Part shown: positions 58,338 to 64,000 of the stretch, piece after piece | Layout of the letters: each line of letters opens with the position of its first letter | Numbering within the stretch: the first letter of the stretch is position 1 | Source of the DNA: Colias croceus | Taxonomy: Eukaryota > Arthropoda > Insecta > Lepidoptera > Pieridae | Direction: 5' to 3' | DNA: 64,000 bases | Assembly (NCBI RefSeq): GCF_905220415.1 | Contig: NC_059556.1 | Span: forward strand, 9,002,501 to 9,066,500 | The notes under the pieces: generated by a model | The model's database searches: none | What the model saw: only the letters and a program-made list of their open reading frames with translations | What the model was told of the DNA's origin: nothing | Program-made: the position numbers and the translations under genes

Positions 58338-61300
58338 ATGTACACCGATTACTCCGAGGTTTTTGAACCGATTTACGTGATTCTTTTTTTGTTCGATGCG
58401 GGATGGTGTCGAATTGGTCCCATAAAAATTTTATTCGGATAGGCCCAGTAGTTTTTATTTTATGAGCATTTTTGTCTGTAGGTATTTGTAAATTTTGCAA
58501 GTGCAAGTTTGAAGTCGGTTGTTTTTAACGCAGTTATCACTTGTCACGTTTTAATTTATTATCTGCTCTACCAAAAGCACTTATATTGAGTGTTTAGCTC
58601 ATGGACTGATTGAAGTATGATGTTCGTACATTATGTTTGACGAGCTAATTGTTTATTTTCAAGTTTTGAACAAAAATACATCATTAGACGATGTGCTAGA
58701 TTTGTTTTTGGTGAATCTCAGTTAGAAACCCTTTCAAGTTCACAAATAGCGTACCTTCAGCATAATCCGTGTTTCTATAAAAAAAATCCAAGTTTAGCTG
58801 ATCAACTTTGATCAGACAATGAATAGGTTAGGTTTGTGGAATTTCTTAGCGCGATATTTTTTTTTTATTCTATTAGAAAATGTGATACCTTGTCTTCCCT
58901 ATTTATCGGTAATAAGTCGATTTTTGTCATTGGGCTCCTGAAACACAGTGTTTTACTAATTCCGAGAGAGCAGAGAGAGCCTAAACTTATTTGTTGTGTT
59001 CCTGAGACACAGTGTTTTACTAATTCCGAGAGAGCAGAGAGAGCATTGGCTCTCTCTTACAGCTTGAATATGGATCCATAGGTATTCCTATTCAAACTGT
59101 ATTCATTTATCAAGTAATATTTTTACGTAGCCTGTGGAACGTGTGCGACGCGGCGCAGTCGCACATCGCGTCGGTGGCAGTGCCGGTGCTGCTGCACTGC
59201 GTGACGCTGGCGGGCGGCGCCGACGTGCTGTGCGCACTGCTGCGGGACGCCTTCCACCATGCCGACCCCACGCGCCGCTTCACCGCCGTCGAGCGCGTCA
59301 CCATGCTCGTGCGGTCAGTGCACACTGCACCGCGTGACGTCATCCACTAGCAGCAACGCACATATGTGGCCAAAGCATAGTCAGTCTGTGCTGATTTAAT
59401 CAGTTCACCCGCAACGTGCTCAGTTCTGTTCATACATTTGTTCGCATGATCGATTGACACGCTCATCTAGTTGATTCACATGCGAATACACGCCGATCCG
59501 GTAAGTTTACACATGACAACACGCCTATCTGGTGAGGTAACACGCGCCTAAACACGCGCCTACACGCAAATCTGGTAAGTTGACATGCAACAATACGTAC
59601 GCCTATCTGGTCAGGTAACACGCAGAAACACCCCTCCACGGTCAGTTCACACGCGGCTACACGCCTCTACGGGCAGTTCACATGCGGCTACACGCTTCTA
59701 CAGGCAGTCCACATGCGGCAAAACGTATGGTCAGCAGTCAGCACGTATCATGCAAAGTGATATCAACATTAGTTAATTATAACATAGCAAAAAACTAAAA
59801 AAAGATGAACAATCATCTTTAAACTTTAAGAAAATTTCCTTATGTTCCCTACACTTCACTACCTAACTTAATAATCACTAATAATAATTTATCTCCTACA
59901 GCTTCATGGACGGGTCTCCAATAAAAACGAGTCTCCCGCTACAAACAGCGCTAGCAACTGCTTTCTGCTACTTGATATCAAGTATGGACGATATCAACGT
60001 GTACGTGGCGCAGCGGGCAACACTGTACATTGGGACTATACATGATAATGCTATTGAGGTAATTAGTGAGAAATATTTTAATGATGTGGTTCGATTTATC
60101 GATAGATTATGCTATATTAAAATTGACCCGAAGGTCCTGAAATATACTTGAAGGACCATTTTTGCCCAATTTTAGAAGCAGTTCAATGAATTCAATGCCC
60201 AAACTTACAGTCAATAAGAAAACAATAATTTATTGTATGTGATCTTCCATTAAAAAATGTAAGAAAATTTTTGAAATTCTTTCAATGCTTCTTTTTTAGA
60301 TGTCTGTATAACAAGCAATGTAAAATTGGCGTAATAAAGAAAAATATGTTACTATTGGCTTTTTTTGTAATTATTAAAACCATGCCATTAAAAAATGTGG
60401 CAATTCCCAGAACATAAATTTTTTAGCTATTGCATAGCTTCTATCGCGGGCCTTGAGCGCGGGGACTGAATCGCGAAATTCCGTAACGAAAAAACCTCAC
60501 GCTCCCCACTCCGACGGGCGAAGGTGTGGCTTGAAGGCATAGCATGCAATAGCTTTACCGCGGCAGTCCCCGAGTGCCACACGTCTTTTTTATACCACTA
60601 TAAATTACTAATACTTTATTTTCAGCTGCTCCTCTATTGCCTGGAGACCCAGTTCGACCTGGTGATAGTGGACCGTCCAATGATTCTCCAGTCTGTATAC
60701 CAGCTACATAACACTCTCAGTGACAGACGAATTCTAACCTGGGACTTTTTCCTGAATCGATTCGAAGCGCTGTTCTTGGAGGCTCAAATCAATACTAATA
60801 AAAATGTAGATTTTTCTAATTTGAGAGGTAGGTTTTTAACACTTGTAAATGTTAATGTGAACGATAAAAGTAAGCTTTTTCTAGTAGGATGATAGATAGA
60901 ACTACATATATTTAATGCAGTTAATATTTGAATTTTTGAAAGACGAATATCCTTCAAAATTGTGAACAAAAGCTAATGAGTGATAGAATTGTTTTCACAT
61001 CATATTTTATATTCCTTTAAATGTATCATAGATGAAAACTAAATTTAATTAATTCACATGAAATCATGTTTTTGTTCGTGTTTAACAACATTTTTGGTTC
61101 GTGTCTAACAAAATTTATTAAATTATTACTGCGTACATTTCATACTCTGCAACTAGGGTACTTGCAAATAAATAATTACATTTTAGTTTGTCTATTACGA
61201 TATAAATCACCTCTTCAACATTTCAAACATTTTATAACTAGATACAATTCTTGCAATTTTTGAAGTGAAACTTCTTTATCGGGGTTGGAAAAAAATTTAG

Positions 61301-64000
61301 TGTAACATTTTTCCGTTACGCGCCATCTTTTTCTTATCCCTACCATGCGTGATTCGACGTATTTCTGTGAAGTTGCAATAAATTATTTTTTTGAAAAATA
61401 AGGTCATAAAGAAGTTTCACTTCTTACGTGTGTACACTAGTACACGCACACATTTTTTCCCCAGAGCTAGTAAGCAGTTCCACCAGCTCCGAGTGGTTCA
61501 TGTACAAGGTGCGTCGTGCACATGATGCACTGAGTGCGGTCGCGCGGGAGCCACACACACATACACATACGCATACGCACGCGCACGCACACGCACGGTC
61601 ACTATCTGCGTCCTTTGGGGCCAAGTGGCCGTATAAAAGGACCATATCTGCACCAGCTGCTGTTCCTCCTCAACCTGCTGGTAAGTGAAAATATTTTTTA
61701 TTCTGTACGTTTTATATGTAAACATGCACACACGCACACGTACGCGCACGCGCACGCACACGCACGATCGTTATCTGTGTCTTTTGGGACTAATTGGCCG
61801 TATAAAAGGACCATATCTGCGCCTACTACTGTTCCACCTCAACCTGCTGGTGAGATTTTTTATCTGTTGACACTTCTTCAATAATTATTAACATTTAATG
61901 CATCAAAAGCTTTCAAATATTCTTTAAAAGTAATCTATCCTTCTGCCACAACCATATGTCATATCTGGACTTCTAAACTTATTTTAATACGTAGTTGTAG
62001 TAGTTTTTTTATATTATTTTCGCAGAGCGTGAGAAAATCTATTCGCGCCAGTATTCTGCGCCACTTCTGAAGAGAAAGACATCGAGATTCGGCTTGGGAC
62101 AGTTACTGCCCACGCCGCAACAATCGGGGAGTTCACAGAAAACCAATAATGGTTGGTGTGATTTTTTATCTTTAATACTTTTATTCATATTGTAATCTGT
62201 ATTAAACAGTATGCCTCATATACAGAGTGTAATCGTAAAGTGTGCACAGGCCATTATTCCGTAACTATTGCAGATATCAAAAAACTTTAAACTGATATCG
62301 AAAGCCCTTTACCTAATGAGGAAAATGACAATAGTAACTTTTTAAAAATAAAACGGGAAATATCCAAAAAATTTACATCAAACTCGCCATGTATATACGA
62401 CTTTTGCCAATTCTTTAATCCCTGTTTTCATATGTATATAATTAATAATAAAATGAAATTAATCATTTAAAGGGGACCTGTGATAAACACTAAATTGATA
62501 ATTTATAATAGTAAGATTATGTGAAATTATCCGCAAACAAAATAAAACGGACAGAGATGTTATCTCAATTGACTATTTTAAGTGCCAAAATAGTAAACCA
62601 TAACTAATTTTGTCAATCTATTTTCAAACTTATCACCCATACAATAAAGGCTATTTTTCAACAGACACAGTCCACTCAGTATCGGGTCGATCAACAGAAG
62701 ACACGGCAACAACAGTGTTGCCGAAAGCTGTTGATCTCGAAGAAGCTGATAAAGAAACAACGAATTTGTTGGTGTTCTTGTTAATGCAGTTTTTGTCCAG
62801 GTGGATTATTTTTTTTAAGAAATCATGATTTTTAATGCTTTTTTTATTTTACTTATGTAAATAAATCCTGGTTGAATTAGTATTAATTGTTAAAAAATAA
62901 TTTCTATCGATGGTACTCAAAAAATGAATAGCCCAATACTTATGGGAAAAGTAGGCAAAATCTGCATATTTGTACTCTTACTTAGAAAATTATAATAATA
63001 CATATATGTTATAGCTATAGTTTCTTGCCAGTTCTTCTCCGTAGATACTGTTTTCCGAATCGGTGGTAAATGTTAAAAATATGTAATGACGTTTCAAAAG
63101 TGCTTCTAGAAGAAGTCTAATTGAATAAATAAATGTTTGAGTATGAATTTTCTAAAGACCAACTTATTAATTTATCAATTAATGTTAATTTATCTTAACT
63201 ATTCCACATTTAGATCGGATCAAGCCCACCCCACAGACGAGAAGACAAACAACAATAAAACTCAAGACTTGGTTTTAAAACACTTGTTTCTTTTACTCGG
63301 ATACAATTCAGTTGACAAGTACTTCACTATCACTCCGCAGACTTTGAGGTATGTTATTTATGTTATTTTTTTAACTAAACTAGAATTCCTTGTAAGATTT
63401 GTTCTTTTATTTTATTGTTATTTCCAACTTCAAGGCTGTAAATAATGTCTAGAACTCTTTCCACATCTTTTATCCATTTTTAAGTGATAAAACTATTCAA
63501 TTAAATAAATAAATATTTCAGGACAATTTTCACACACAGCACGATCTAATCCCATACTAAGCTTTCGCTTGTGTTACGGAAACCAGATGGCTGATAAAAA
63601 TACATATTGTATAATTTTAAATAAATACTTTTATACATAATTAGAAATTCTGATCCAATTATAGAAAAAAAAACTATGTTGTGTAAAAATATTTTTTTTA
63701 TCTATTTCAGGATGTCATCAATATTCAACGCGTTCATGGCCAATCTACCTCAAGTTTTAGACCAGAACTATATGATGGGTGCAAGTATTGCTGAACCTAC
63801 TTTGCTGTTATTACAGGTATTGTACTTTTCCAATTTAATGTGGTTCTTTTAGAAATCTTTAAAAATATATTAGTTGCCAAAGAAATCTCTTGATACAAAA
63901 AGATAAAAATCTTGCCTAGTAAATAATTGATTTTTCACTGTCTTTGATTCTTAAGCCATTTTCAATATAAACTTATGAAACTCAATGCAGATTTTTAAAA
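42512..64000 (+). CDS. unc79: UNC79, NALCN channel complex scaffold; 5' half, continues past window
   Basis: Thirty-one exons join in phase to 4203 coding bases (1401 codons), with one further 81-base cassette candidate. The N-terminus (VTAKIRSLYDAQL, then PLPSGIDIANTVKYFSQTLL) and the Cys/His-rich block of exons 7-10 (CPNAGSAEAAKVCYDH, PPPLYLCIECANEIHR, RYCGQCHGNRH) are UNC79 hallmarks. The rest is helical-repeat sequence (LVPVLLHC-type segments, QFDLVIVDRPMILQ). UNC79 with UNC80 forms a large cytoplasmic scaffold that stabilises and localises the NALCN/narrow abdomen sodium-leak channel in neurons. It affects resting potential, locomotor rhythms and anaesthetic sensitivity. Full-length family members are around 2600 residues or more, so about half is here. 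Confidence 0.93.
43504..43964 (+). mobile_element. Non-autonomous pogo/Tigger-type transposon in unc79 intron 1
   Basis: Inverted ends of 25 bp (CAGTGTAAACTCTATATAAC... at 43504, mirrored at 43940-43964) are flanked by TA on both sides. Inside is the start of a CENP-B-type transposase. Element length 461 bp. These features together place it in the Tc1/mariner-pogo group as an internal-deletion derivative. Confidence 0.85.
43739..43855 (+). pseudogene. Truncated pogo/Tigger transposase N-terminus
   Basis: ATG at 43739 opens MASKRKSLSIDDYLQQT, the typical beginning of a Tigger/jerky-type CENP-B N-terminal DNA-binding domain. It then runs into unrelated sequence and stops after 38 codons. The catalytic DDE region is missing. 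Confidence 0.75.
44021..44117 (+). repeat. Tandem ~34-bp repeat made of GTAAGT splice-donor-like motifs
   Basis: Three units of GGTAAGTGACAAGTAAGTAA followed by GCTTTCCCCATG-type sequence. Seven GTAAGT hexamers fall within 97 bases of unc79 intron 1. Confidence 0.85.
44779..44898 (+). CDS. unc79: unc79 exon 2 (residues ~21-60)
   Basis: Acceptor GTGTTACAG and donor A|GTATGT. It encodes the conserved N-terminal block TAKIRSLYDAQLRLMHNIQP and SGIDIANTVKYFSQTLL. Confidence 0.92.
45303..45464 (+). CDS. unc79: unc79 exon 3 (~61-114)
   Basis: Acceptor TATTTCAG and donor CAAG|GTATCA. It encodes VLKDVPKSPLEMMRDADNDA and NLDYKGLFNAISQLVDS. Confidence 0.92.
45866..46036 (+). CDS. unc79: unc79 exon 4 (~115-171)
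   Basis: Acceptor TTTGTTTCCAG and donor A|GTAAGT. It encodes FGQAVLQCLGCLMPFLEYDM and NLHQDILHLLCYYILPF, typical helical-repeat sequence. Confidence 0.92.
46209..46301 (+). CDS. unc79: unc79 exon 5 (~172-202)
   Basis: Acceptor TTTTTTAG and donor G|GTATTT. It encodes RRYAGMEEESEASQSVGAVI and ends MMVFQHSNNP. Confidence 0.9.
46668..46853 (+). CDS. unc79: unc79 exon 6 (~203-264)
   Basis: Acceptor TTGATTCCAG and donor A|GTAAGT. It encodes HHCQLLECLMSMKQSVVKDV and AAKLLFYYWPPFDAKLF. Confidence 0.92.
47408..47533. mobile_element. 126-bp MITE, family E, complete copy in unc79 intron 6
   Basis: 16-bp ends GAAGTGAAACTTCTTT and AAAGAAGTTTCACTTC are perfect inverted repeats. Each end is itself partly palindromic (GAAGTGAAACTTC). 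Further copies are at 31880, 53780 and 61262. It lies 45 bases before exon 7. Confidence 0.8.
47579..47738 (+). CDS. unc79: unc79 exon 7 (~265-317), start of Cys-rich block
   Basis: Acceptor ATTTCACCAG and donor AG|GTGAGT. It encodes DLVPFFCQRDMCPNAGSAEA and SDTPPPLYLCIECANEIH, with Cys pairs likely to bind zinc. Confidence 0.93.
47812..47885 (+). repeat. LINE 3' tail fragment in unc79 intron 7
   Basis: CAAATGAGCCATAATAAATA followed by (AAAT)n. It is the + strand form of the inverted tail at 28542. Confidence 0.6.
48049..48121 (+). CDS. unc79: unc79 exon 8 (~318-342)
   Basis: Acceptor TCTACTATCAG and donor AAG|GTAATT. It encodes EHPNQRFFDILHPQQQVSMV then CENK. Confidence 0.92.
48261..48343 (+). 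CDS. unc79: unc79 exon 9 (~343-369)
   Basis: Acceptor CTTTTTTCAG and donor AG|GTAATT. It encodes NCRSTDKAAYSICFSNECAS then YNGNHPI, continuing the Cys-rich block. Confidence 0.92.
48398..48560 (+). mobile_element. 163-bp dispersed element (family F), + orientation, unc79 intron 9
   Basis: It starts AGACGTGTGGCACTCGGGGA and ends with AAGCTATGCAATAGCTT. The related inner motif AAGCTATTGCATGCTAT gives imperfect inverted repeats. It is GC-rich against its surroundings. Inverted copies lie at 49953-50112 and 60424-60596. It is MITE- or SINE-like; no coding sequence. Confidence 0.8.
48626..48757 (+). CDS. unc79: unc79 exon 10 (~370-413), end of Cys-rich block
   Basis: Acceptor ATACTCAAG and donor AG|GTGCGC. 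It encodes YCGQCHGNRHNSRRGGDHVL and DMQTNLVEAII. Confidence 0.9.
48777..48952 (+). repeat. Family A retroposon fragment in unc79 intron 10
   Basis: AGCTGTGCCGCTCGGTTTCA to TTTATAATATTAGTATAGAT. It lies only about 20 bases after the exon 10 donor. Confidence 0.75.
49314..49439 (+). CDS. unc79: unc79 exon 11 (~414-455)
   Basis: Acceptor TACTATCTACAG and donor AG|GTATGA. It encodes LLKEAKPINLEDPDSSAEQI and LPDPISVEDRQLLG. Confidence 0.92.
49561..49682 (+). CDS. unc79: unc79 exon 12 (~456-496)
   Basis: Acceptor AAACATTTTAG and donor G|GTGAGT. It encodes YGVWLMVGLCTPNPDTPDEV and LFHWFHVTSFSYT, strongly family-like. Confidence 0.93.
49953..50112 (-). mobile_element. Family F element, inverted copy in unc79 intron 12
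   Basis: AAGCTATTGCATAGCTTCTA to GAGTGCCACACGTCT, the reverse complement of 48398-48560 with about a dozen differences. Confidence 0.8.
50158..50347 (+). CDS. unc79: unc79 exon 13 (~497-559)
   Basis: Acceptor CACATCCAG and donor AACAG|GTGGGG. It encodes ETANTVEKLKWEHVCGWIRG and TLASRAHHLRDGLN, which joins exon 14 (R-LYCLIPYG). Base composition is far more GC-rich than in neighbouring exons. Its last ~47 bases are the founder unit of the following minisatellite. Confidence 0.88.
50299..51220 (+). repeat. 106-bp minisatellite copying the exon 13 end and its splice donor
   Basis: The unit (GGGACACGC(T/A)GGCGTCGCGC...) is repeated with a strict 106-bp period at 50405, 50511, 50617, 50723, 50829 and 50935, then two diverged units near 51068 and 51167. 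Every unit contains the last ~47 coding bases of exon 13, the donor AACAG|GTGGGG (donors at 50348, 50454, 50560, 50666, 50772, 50878, 50984, then AATAG|GTG at 51117 and 51216) and ~60 bases of intron. Central units are almost identical. Confidence 0.95.
51511..51932. mobile_element. MITE with ~28-bp inverted ends in unc79 intron 13
   Basis: TA-CAGGGTGTCCCACTATTGG at the left and CCAAAAGTGGGACACCCTG-TA at the right, with GTATACTAAG/CTTAGTATAC extending the inverted repeat. Flanking TA suggests Tc1/mariner-type target sites. A 36-bp unit (TTAGCTCACGTGCTAGAGGC...) is directly duplicated at about 51729-51797. Confidence 0.8.
52043..52142 (+). CDS. unc79: unc79 exon 14 (~560-593)
   Basis: Acceptor TTGTTTTTCCAG and donor AAG|GTATGT. 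It encodes LYCLIPYGIITQSIWDYIMP then AWMEAICTDVPEK. Confidence 0.93.
52401..52553 (+). CDS. unc79: unc79 exon 15 (~594-644)
   Basis: Acceptor AATATTACAG and donor CAG|GTACTT. It encodes ELMELKVPVAKILEPDGSVV and DTVLPVLEWFQ. Confidence 0.9.
52729..52831 (+). CDS. unc79: unc79 exon 16 (~645-678)
   Basis: Acceptor ACCTTTTCAG and donor G|GTAAGT. It encodes TISFLEVKIPLSTLFELFSH and ends PEKIFKPQP. Confidence 0.9.
53041..53168 (+). CDS. unc79: unc79 exon 17 (~679-721)
   Basis: Acceptor ATGTTTTCAG and donor CAG|GTCAGT. An acidic linker (CTKPKEGESSDSPNGNDKES) is followed by LTCCILMLDILLKQ. Confidence 0.9.
53546..53651 (+). CDS. unc79: unc79 exon 18 (~722-756)
   Basis: Acceptor AATATTTCAG and donor T|GTAAGT. 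It encodes MELQQHRINIQNVSSEATKL and LMLKANQVNTIEH. Confidence 0.9.
53780..53885. repeat. Family E MITE, diverged copy in unc79 intron 18
   Basis: Right end AAAGAAGTTTCACTTC intact, interior 'TCACGTCATGGAATTACGAC' recognisable, left end lost. Confidence 0.6.
54059..54168 (+). CDS. unc79: unc79 exon 19 (~757-793)
   Basis: Acceptor ATCTCCCCAG and donor GAG|GTAAGT. It encodes VCMWGVSCSYCSAAALCHQL then AVRLVRALLPDTKNLE, with CSYC a possible metal pair. Confidence 0.9.
54516..54656 (+). CDS. unc79: unc79 exon 20 (~794-840)
   Basis: Acceptor ACATCACCAG and donor CAT|GTATGT. It encodes VQPVPEESWSDKRSTEEESR, an Ala/Pro-rich linker and GGVLSHMPH. It is very GC-rich. Phase 0 at both ends. Confidence 0.88.
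55751..55831 (+). CDS. unc79: unc79 exon 21, probable cassette exon (27 codons)
   Basis: An 81-base open segment between TGTATAG and CAA|GTACGT encodes FVHFMQLSLMSDVGSDGSLT then KSSGDTQ. Both ends are phase 0, so exons 20 and 22 also join directly (MPH-IMTATVE). The acceptor is weak, so the 5' limit is uncertain. It is the only plausible coding piece in a 2.5-kb intron. Confidence 0.5.
57186..57323 (+). CDS. unc79: unc79 exon 22 (~841-886)
   Basis: Acceptor CACATTATCAG and donor AAT|GTAAGT. It encodes IMTATVETITEQLDMAVSLP and a Thr/Ala-rich linker. Confidence 0.9.
57468..57614 (+). CDS. unc79: unc79 exon 23 (~887-935)
   Basis: Acceptor AACTATTTTTAG and donor CAG|GTAAAT. It encodes VSTPNLLGEHEAESVEDDIT and RFHFCIEELPQELQYIHQLL. 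Confidence 0.92.
57791..57927 (+). CDS. unc79: unc79 exon 24 (~936-980)
   Basis: Acceptor GGCTATTGCAG and donor AA|GTAAGA. It encodes ELKNTTRPDVLYYLLQCLQV and HKGFLIWCQENLLI. Confidence 0.92.
58256..58525. mobile_element. Non-autonomous element with AACCGACTTCAAA ends, unc79 intron 24
   Basis: The left end AACCGACTTCAAA mirrors the right end TTTGAAGTCGGTT. The body carries a T36 run at 58299-58334 and 'GTTCGATGCGGGATGGTGTC'. A family A/D-like retroposon start (CTAGCTCTTCACCCGTGACT) lies just before it at 58104. Confidence 0.6.
58932..59046 (+). repeat. Local tandem duplication in unc79 intron 24
   Basis: A ~50-bp unit (CTGAAACACAGTGTTTTACT...GAGAGAGCAGAGAGAGC) is repeated once with one or two changes, 64 bases apart. 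Confidence 0.8.
59131..59313 (+). CDS. unc79: unc79 exon 25 (~981-1041)
   Basis: Acceptor TTTACGTAG and donor CG|GTCAGT. It encodes LWNVCDAAQSHIASVAVPVL, AGGADVLCALLRDAFHHADP and FTAVERVTMLV. GC-rich like exons 13 and 20. Confidence 0.92.
59445..59740 (+). repeat. Degenerate minisatellite in unc79 intron 25
   Basis: Imperfect ~25-30 bp units around 'CACGCGCCTACACGC' and 'TTCACATGCGGCTACACGC', each followed by 'CT(G/A)GTAAG', 'GGTCAG' or 'GGCAG'. Five or more units are visible. Confidence 0.6.
59902..60058 (+). CDS. unc79: unc79 exon 26 (~1042-1094)
   Basis: Acceptor ATCTCCTACAG and donor GAG|GTAATT. It encodes FMDGSPIKTSLPLQTALATA and SMDDINVYVAQRATLYIGTI. Confidence 0.92.
60424..60596 (-). 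mobile_element. Family F element, third copy, unc79 intron 26
   Basis: AGCTATTGCATAGCTTCTAT to GAGTGCCACACGTCT, in the same orientation as the 49953 copy and close in sequence to 48398-48560. It ends 30 bases before exon 27. Confidence 0.8.
60626..60827 (+). CDS. unc79: unc79 exon 27 (~1095-1161)
   Basis: Acceptor CTTTATTTTCAG and donor G|GTAGGT. It encodes LLLYCLETQFDLVIVDRPMI and TWDFFLNRFEALFLEAQINT, a family-diagnostic stretch. Confidence 0.93.
61262..61423. mobile_element. Family E MITE, 162-bp copy before unc79 exon 28
   Basis: Ends GAAGTGAAACTTCTTT and AAAGAAGTTTCACTTC are perfect, but the interior differs in length and sequence from the 47408 copy. It ends 41 bases before exon 28, so the exon's branch point may lie in or next to it. 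Confidence 0.8.
61465..61680 (+). CDS. unc79: unc79 exon 28 (~1162-1233) with in-frame CA-repeat insertion
   Basis: Acceptor TTTTTCCCCAG and donor G|GTAAGT. It encodes LVSSSTSSEWFMYKVRRAHD, then a His-Thr/His-Ala run from a CA/CG microsatellite (about 61552-61600), then RSLSASFGAKWPYKRTISAP. The flanking parts fit the family; the HT/HA run looks like a lineage-specific expansion. Confidence 0.85.
61724..61849 (+). pseudogene. Tandem duplicate of the 3' half of unc79 exon 28
   Basis: It repeats the CA/CG run and then RSLSVSFGTNWPYKRTISAP before the donor G|GTGAGA. Against the first copy most changes are synonymous (R, S, L, S, A, P, P) and about five change the residue. There is no AG between the exon 28 donor and this copy, so a normal acceptor is lacking. 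Confidence 0.7.
62026..62151 (+). CDS. unc79: unc79 exon 29 (~1234-1275)
   Basis: Acceptor ATTTTCGCAG and donor G|GTTGGT. It encodes REKIYSRQYSAPLLKRKTSR and FGLGQLLPTPQQSG. Confidence 0.88.
62665..62800 (+). CDS. unc79: unc79 exon 30 (~1276-1320)
   Basis: Acceptor ATTTTTCAACAG and donor AG|GTGGAT. It encodes TVHSVSGRSTEDTATTVLPK and TNLLVFLLMQFLS. Confidence 0.9.
63214..63348 (+). CDS. unc79: unc79 exon 31 (~1321-1365)
   Basis: Acceptor TTCCACATTTAG and donor AG|GTATGT. It encodes SDQAHPTDEKTNNNKTQDLV and KHLFLLLGYNSVDKYFTITP. Confidence 0.92.
63531..63640 (-). repeat. SINE-like fragment in unc79 intron 31
   Basis: CACAGCACGATCTAATCCCA and AAACCAGATGGCTGATAAAA are the reverse complement of the 3' part of the element at 22467-22700. 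Confidence 0.65.
63711..63816 (+). CDS. unc79: unc79 exon 32 (~1366-1401), last in window
   Basis: Acceptor TTATCTATTTCAG and donor CAG|GTATTG. It encodes MSSIFNAFMANLPQVLDQNY and IAEPTLLLLQ. The gene continues beyond 64000. Confidence 0.92.

Noticed and set aside
61424..61884. Several open frames in both strands through CA/CG repeats
   Set aside because: Dinucleotide runs are open in many frames. Only the frame continuing exon 28 fits UNC79.
42512..63816. Huntingtin or another HEAT-repeat giant as identity of the third gene
   Set aside because: The N-terminal SGIDIANTVKYFSQTLL and the Cys-rich YLCIECANEIHR block match UNC79, not huntingtin.

Overview
The window looks like nuclear DNA of a moth or butterfly (Lepidoptera). 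It is AT-rich, its genes have many short exons with GT-AG introns, one gene is an insect-type TRPA channel, and the spaces between genes are full of short retroposon tails ending in a 'TTATAATATTAGTA' motif, MITEs and a non-LTR retrotransposon. The species cannot be named from the sequence alone.

Three host genes lie in a row on the + strand. (1) 18774-29540 holds the 3' part of an LMO7/LIMCH1-type gene (Drosophila smash), 12 exons whose phases all join. It encodes at least 1320 residues ending in a LIM domain, and its 5' exons lie upstream. (2) 35429-38344 is a single-exon TRPA channel of the pyrexia type, with ankyrin repeats, six membrane segments and a C-terminal coiled coil. (3) 42512 to the window end is the 5' half of unc79, the giant scaffold of the NALCN sodium-leak channel. 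I could join 31 constitutive exons in phase (4203 coding bases, 1401 codons), plus one likely 27-codon cassette exon. A lone minus-strand terminal exon (33026-33103, with its own poly(A) signal) points to a fourth, unidentified gene.

Layout: 1-3119 non-LTR retrotransposon with an open ORF2; 3.1-18.7 kb gene-free and repeat-rich (tandem 414-bp repeat, Pif1-helicase fragment, a fold-back element with 245-bp arms); 18.8-31.3 kb smash; 31.3-35.3 kb mostly empty; 35.4-38.6 kb pyrexia; 39.9-42.0 kb a MITE and a decayed P-element-like transposon with THAP-domain remnants; 42.5-64 kb unc79, whose introns carry a pogo/Tigger derivative, a 106-bp minisatellite that copies an exon end with its splice donor, and several MITE families.

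The genes are not an operon. Pyrexia and UNC79 both act on neuronal cation conductance and Smash acts at epithelial junctions, but their adjacency may be chance. The points most worth a second look are in unc79 (splice-donor minisatellite, inverted repeats around exons 10-12, a coding duplicate of exon 28), in the palindromic repeats just after the smash stop codon, and in the P-like element. I found no evidence for a wholly new multi-gene system.
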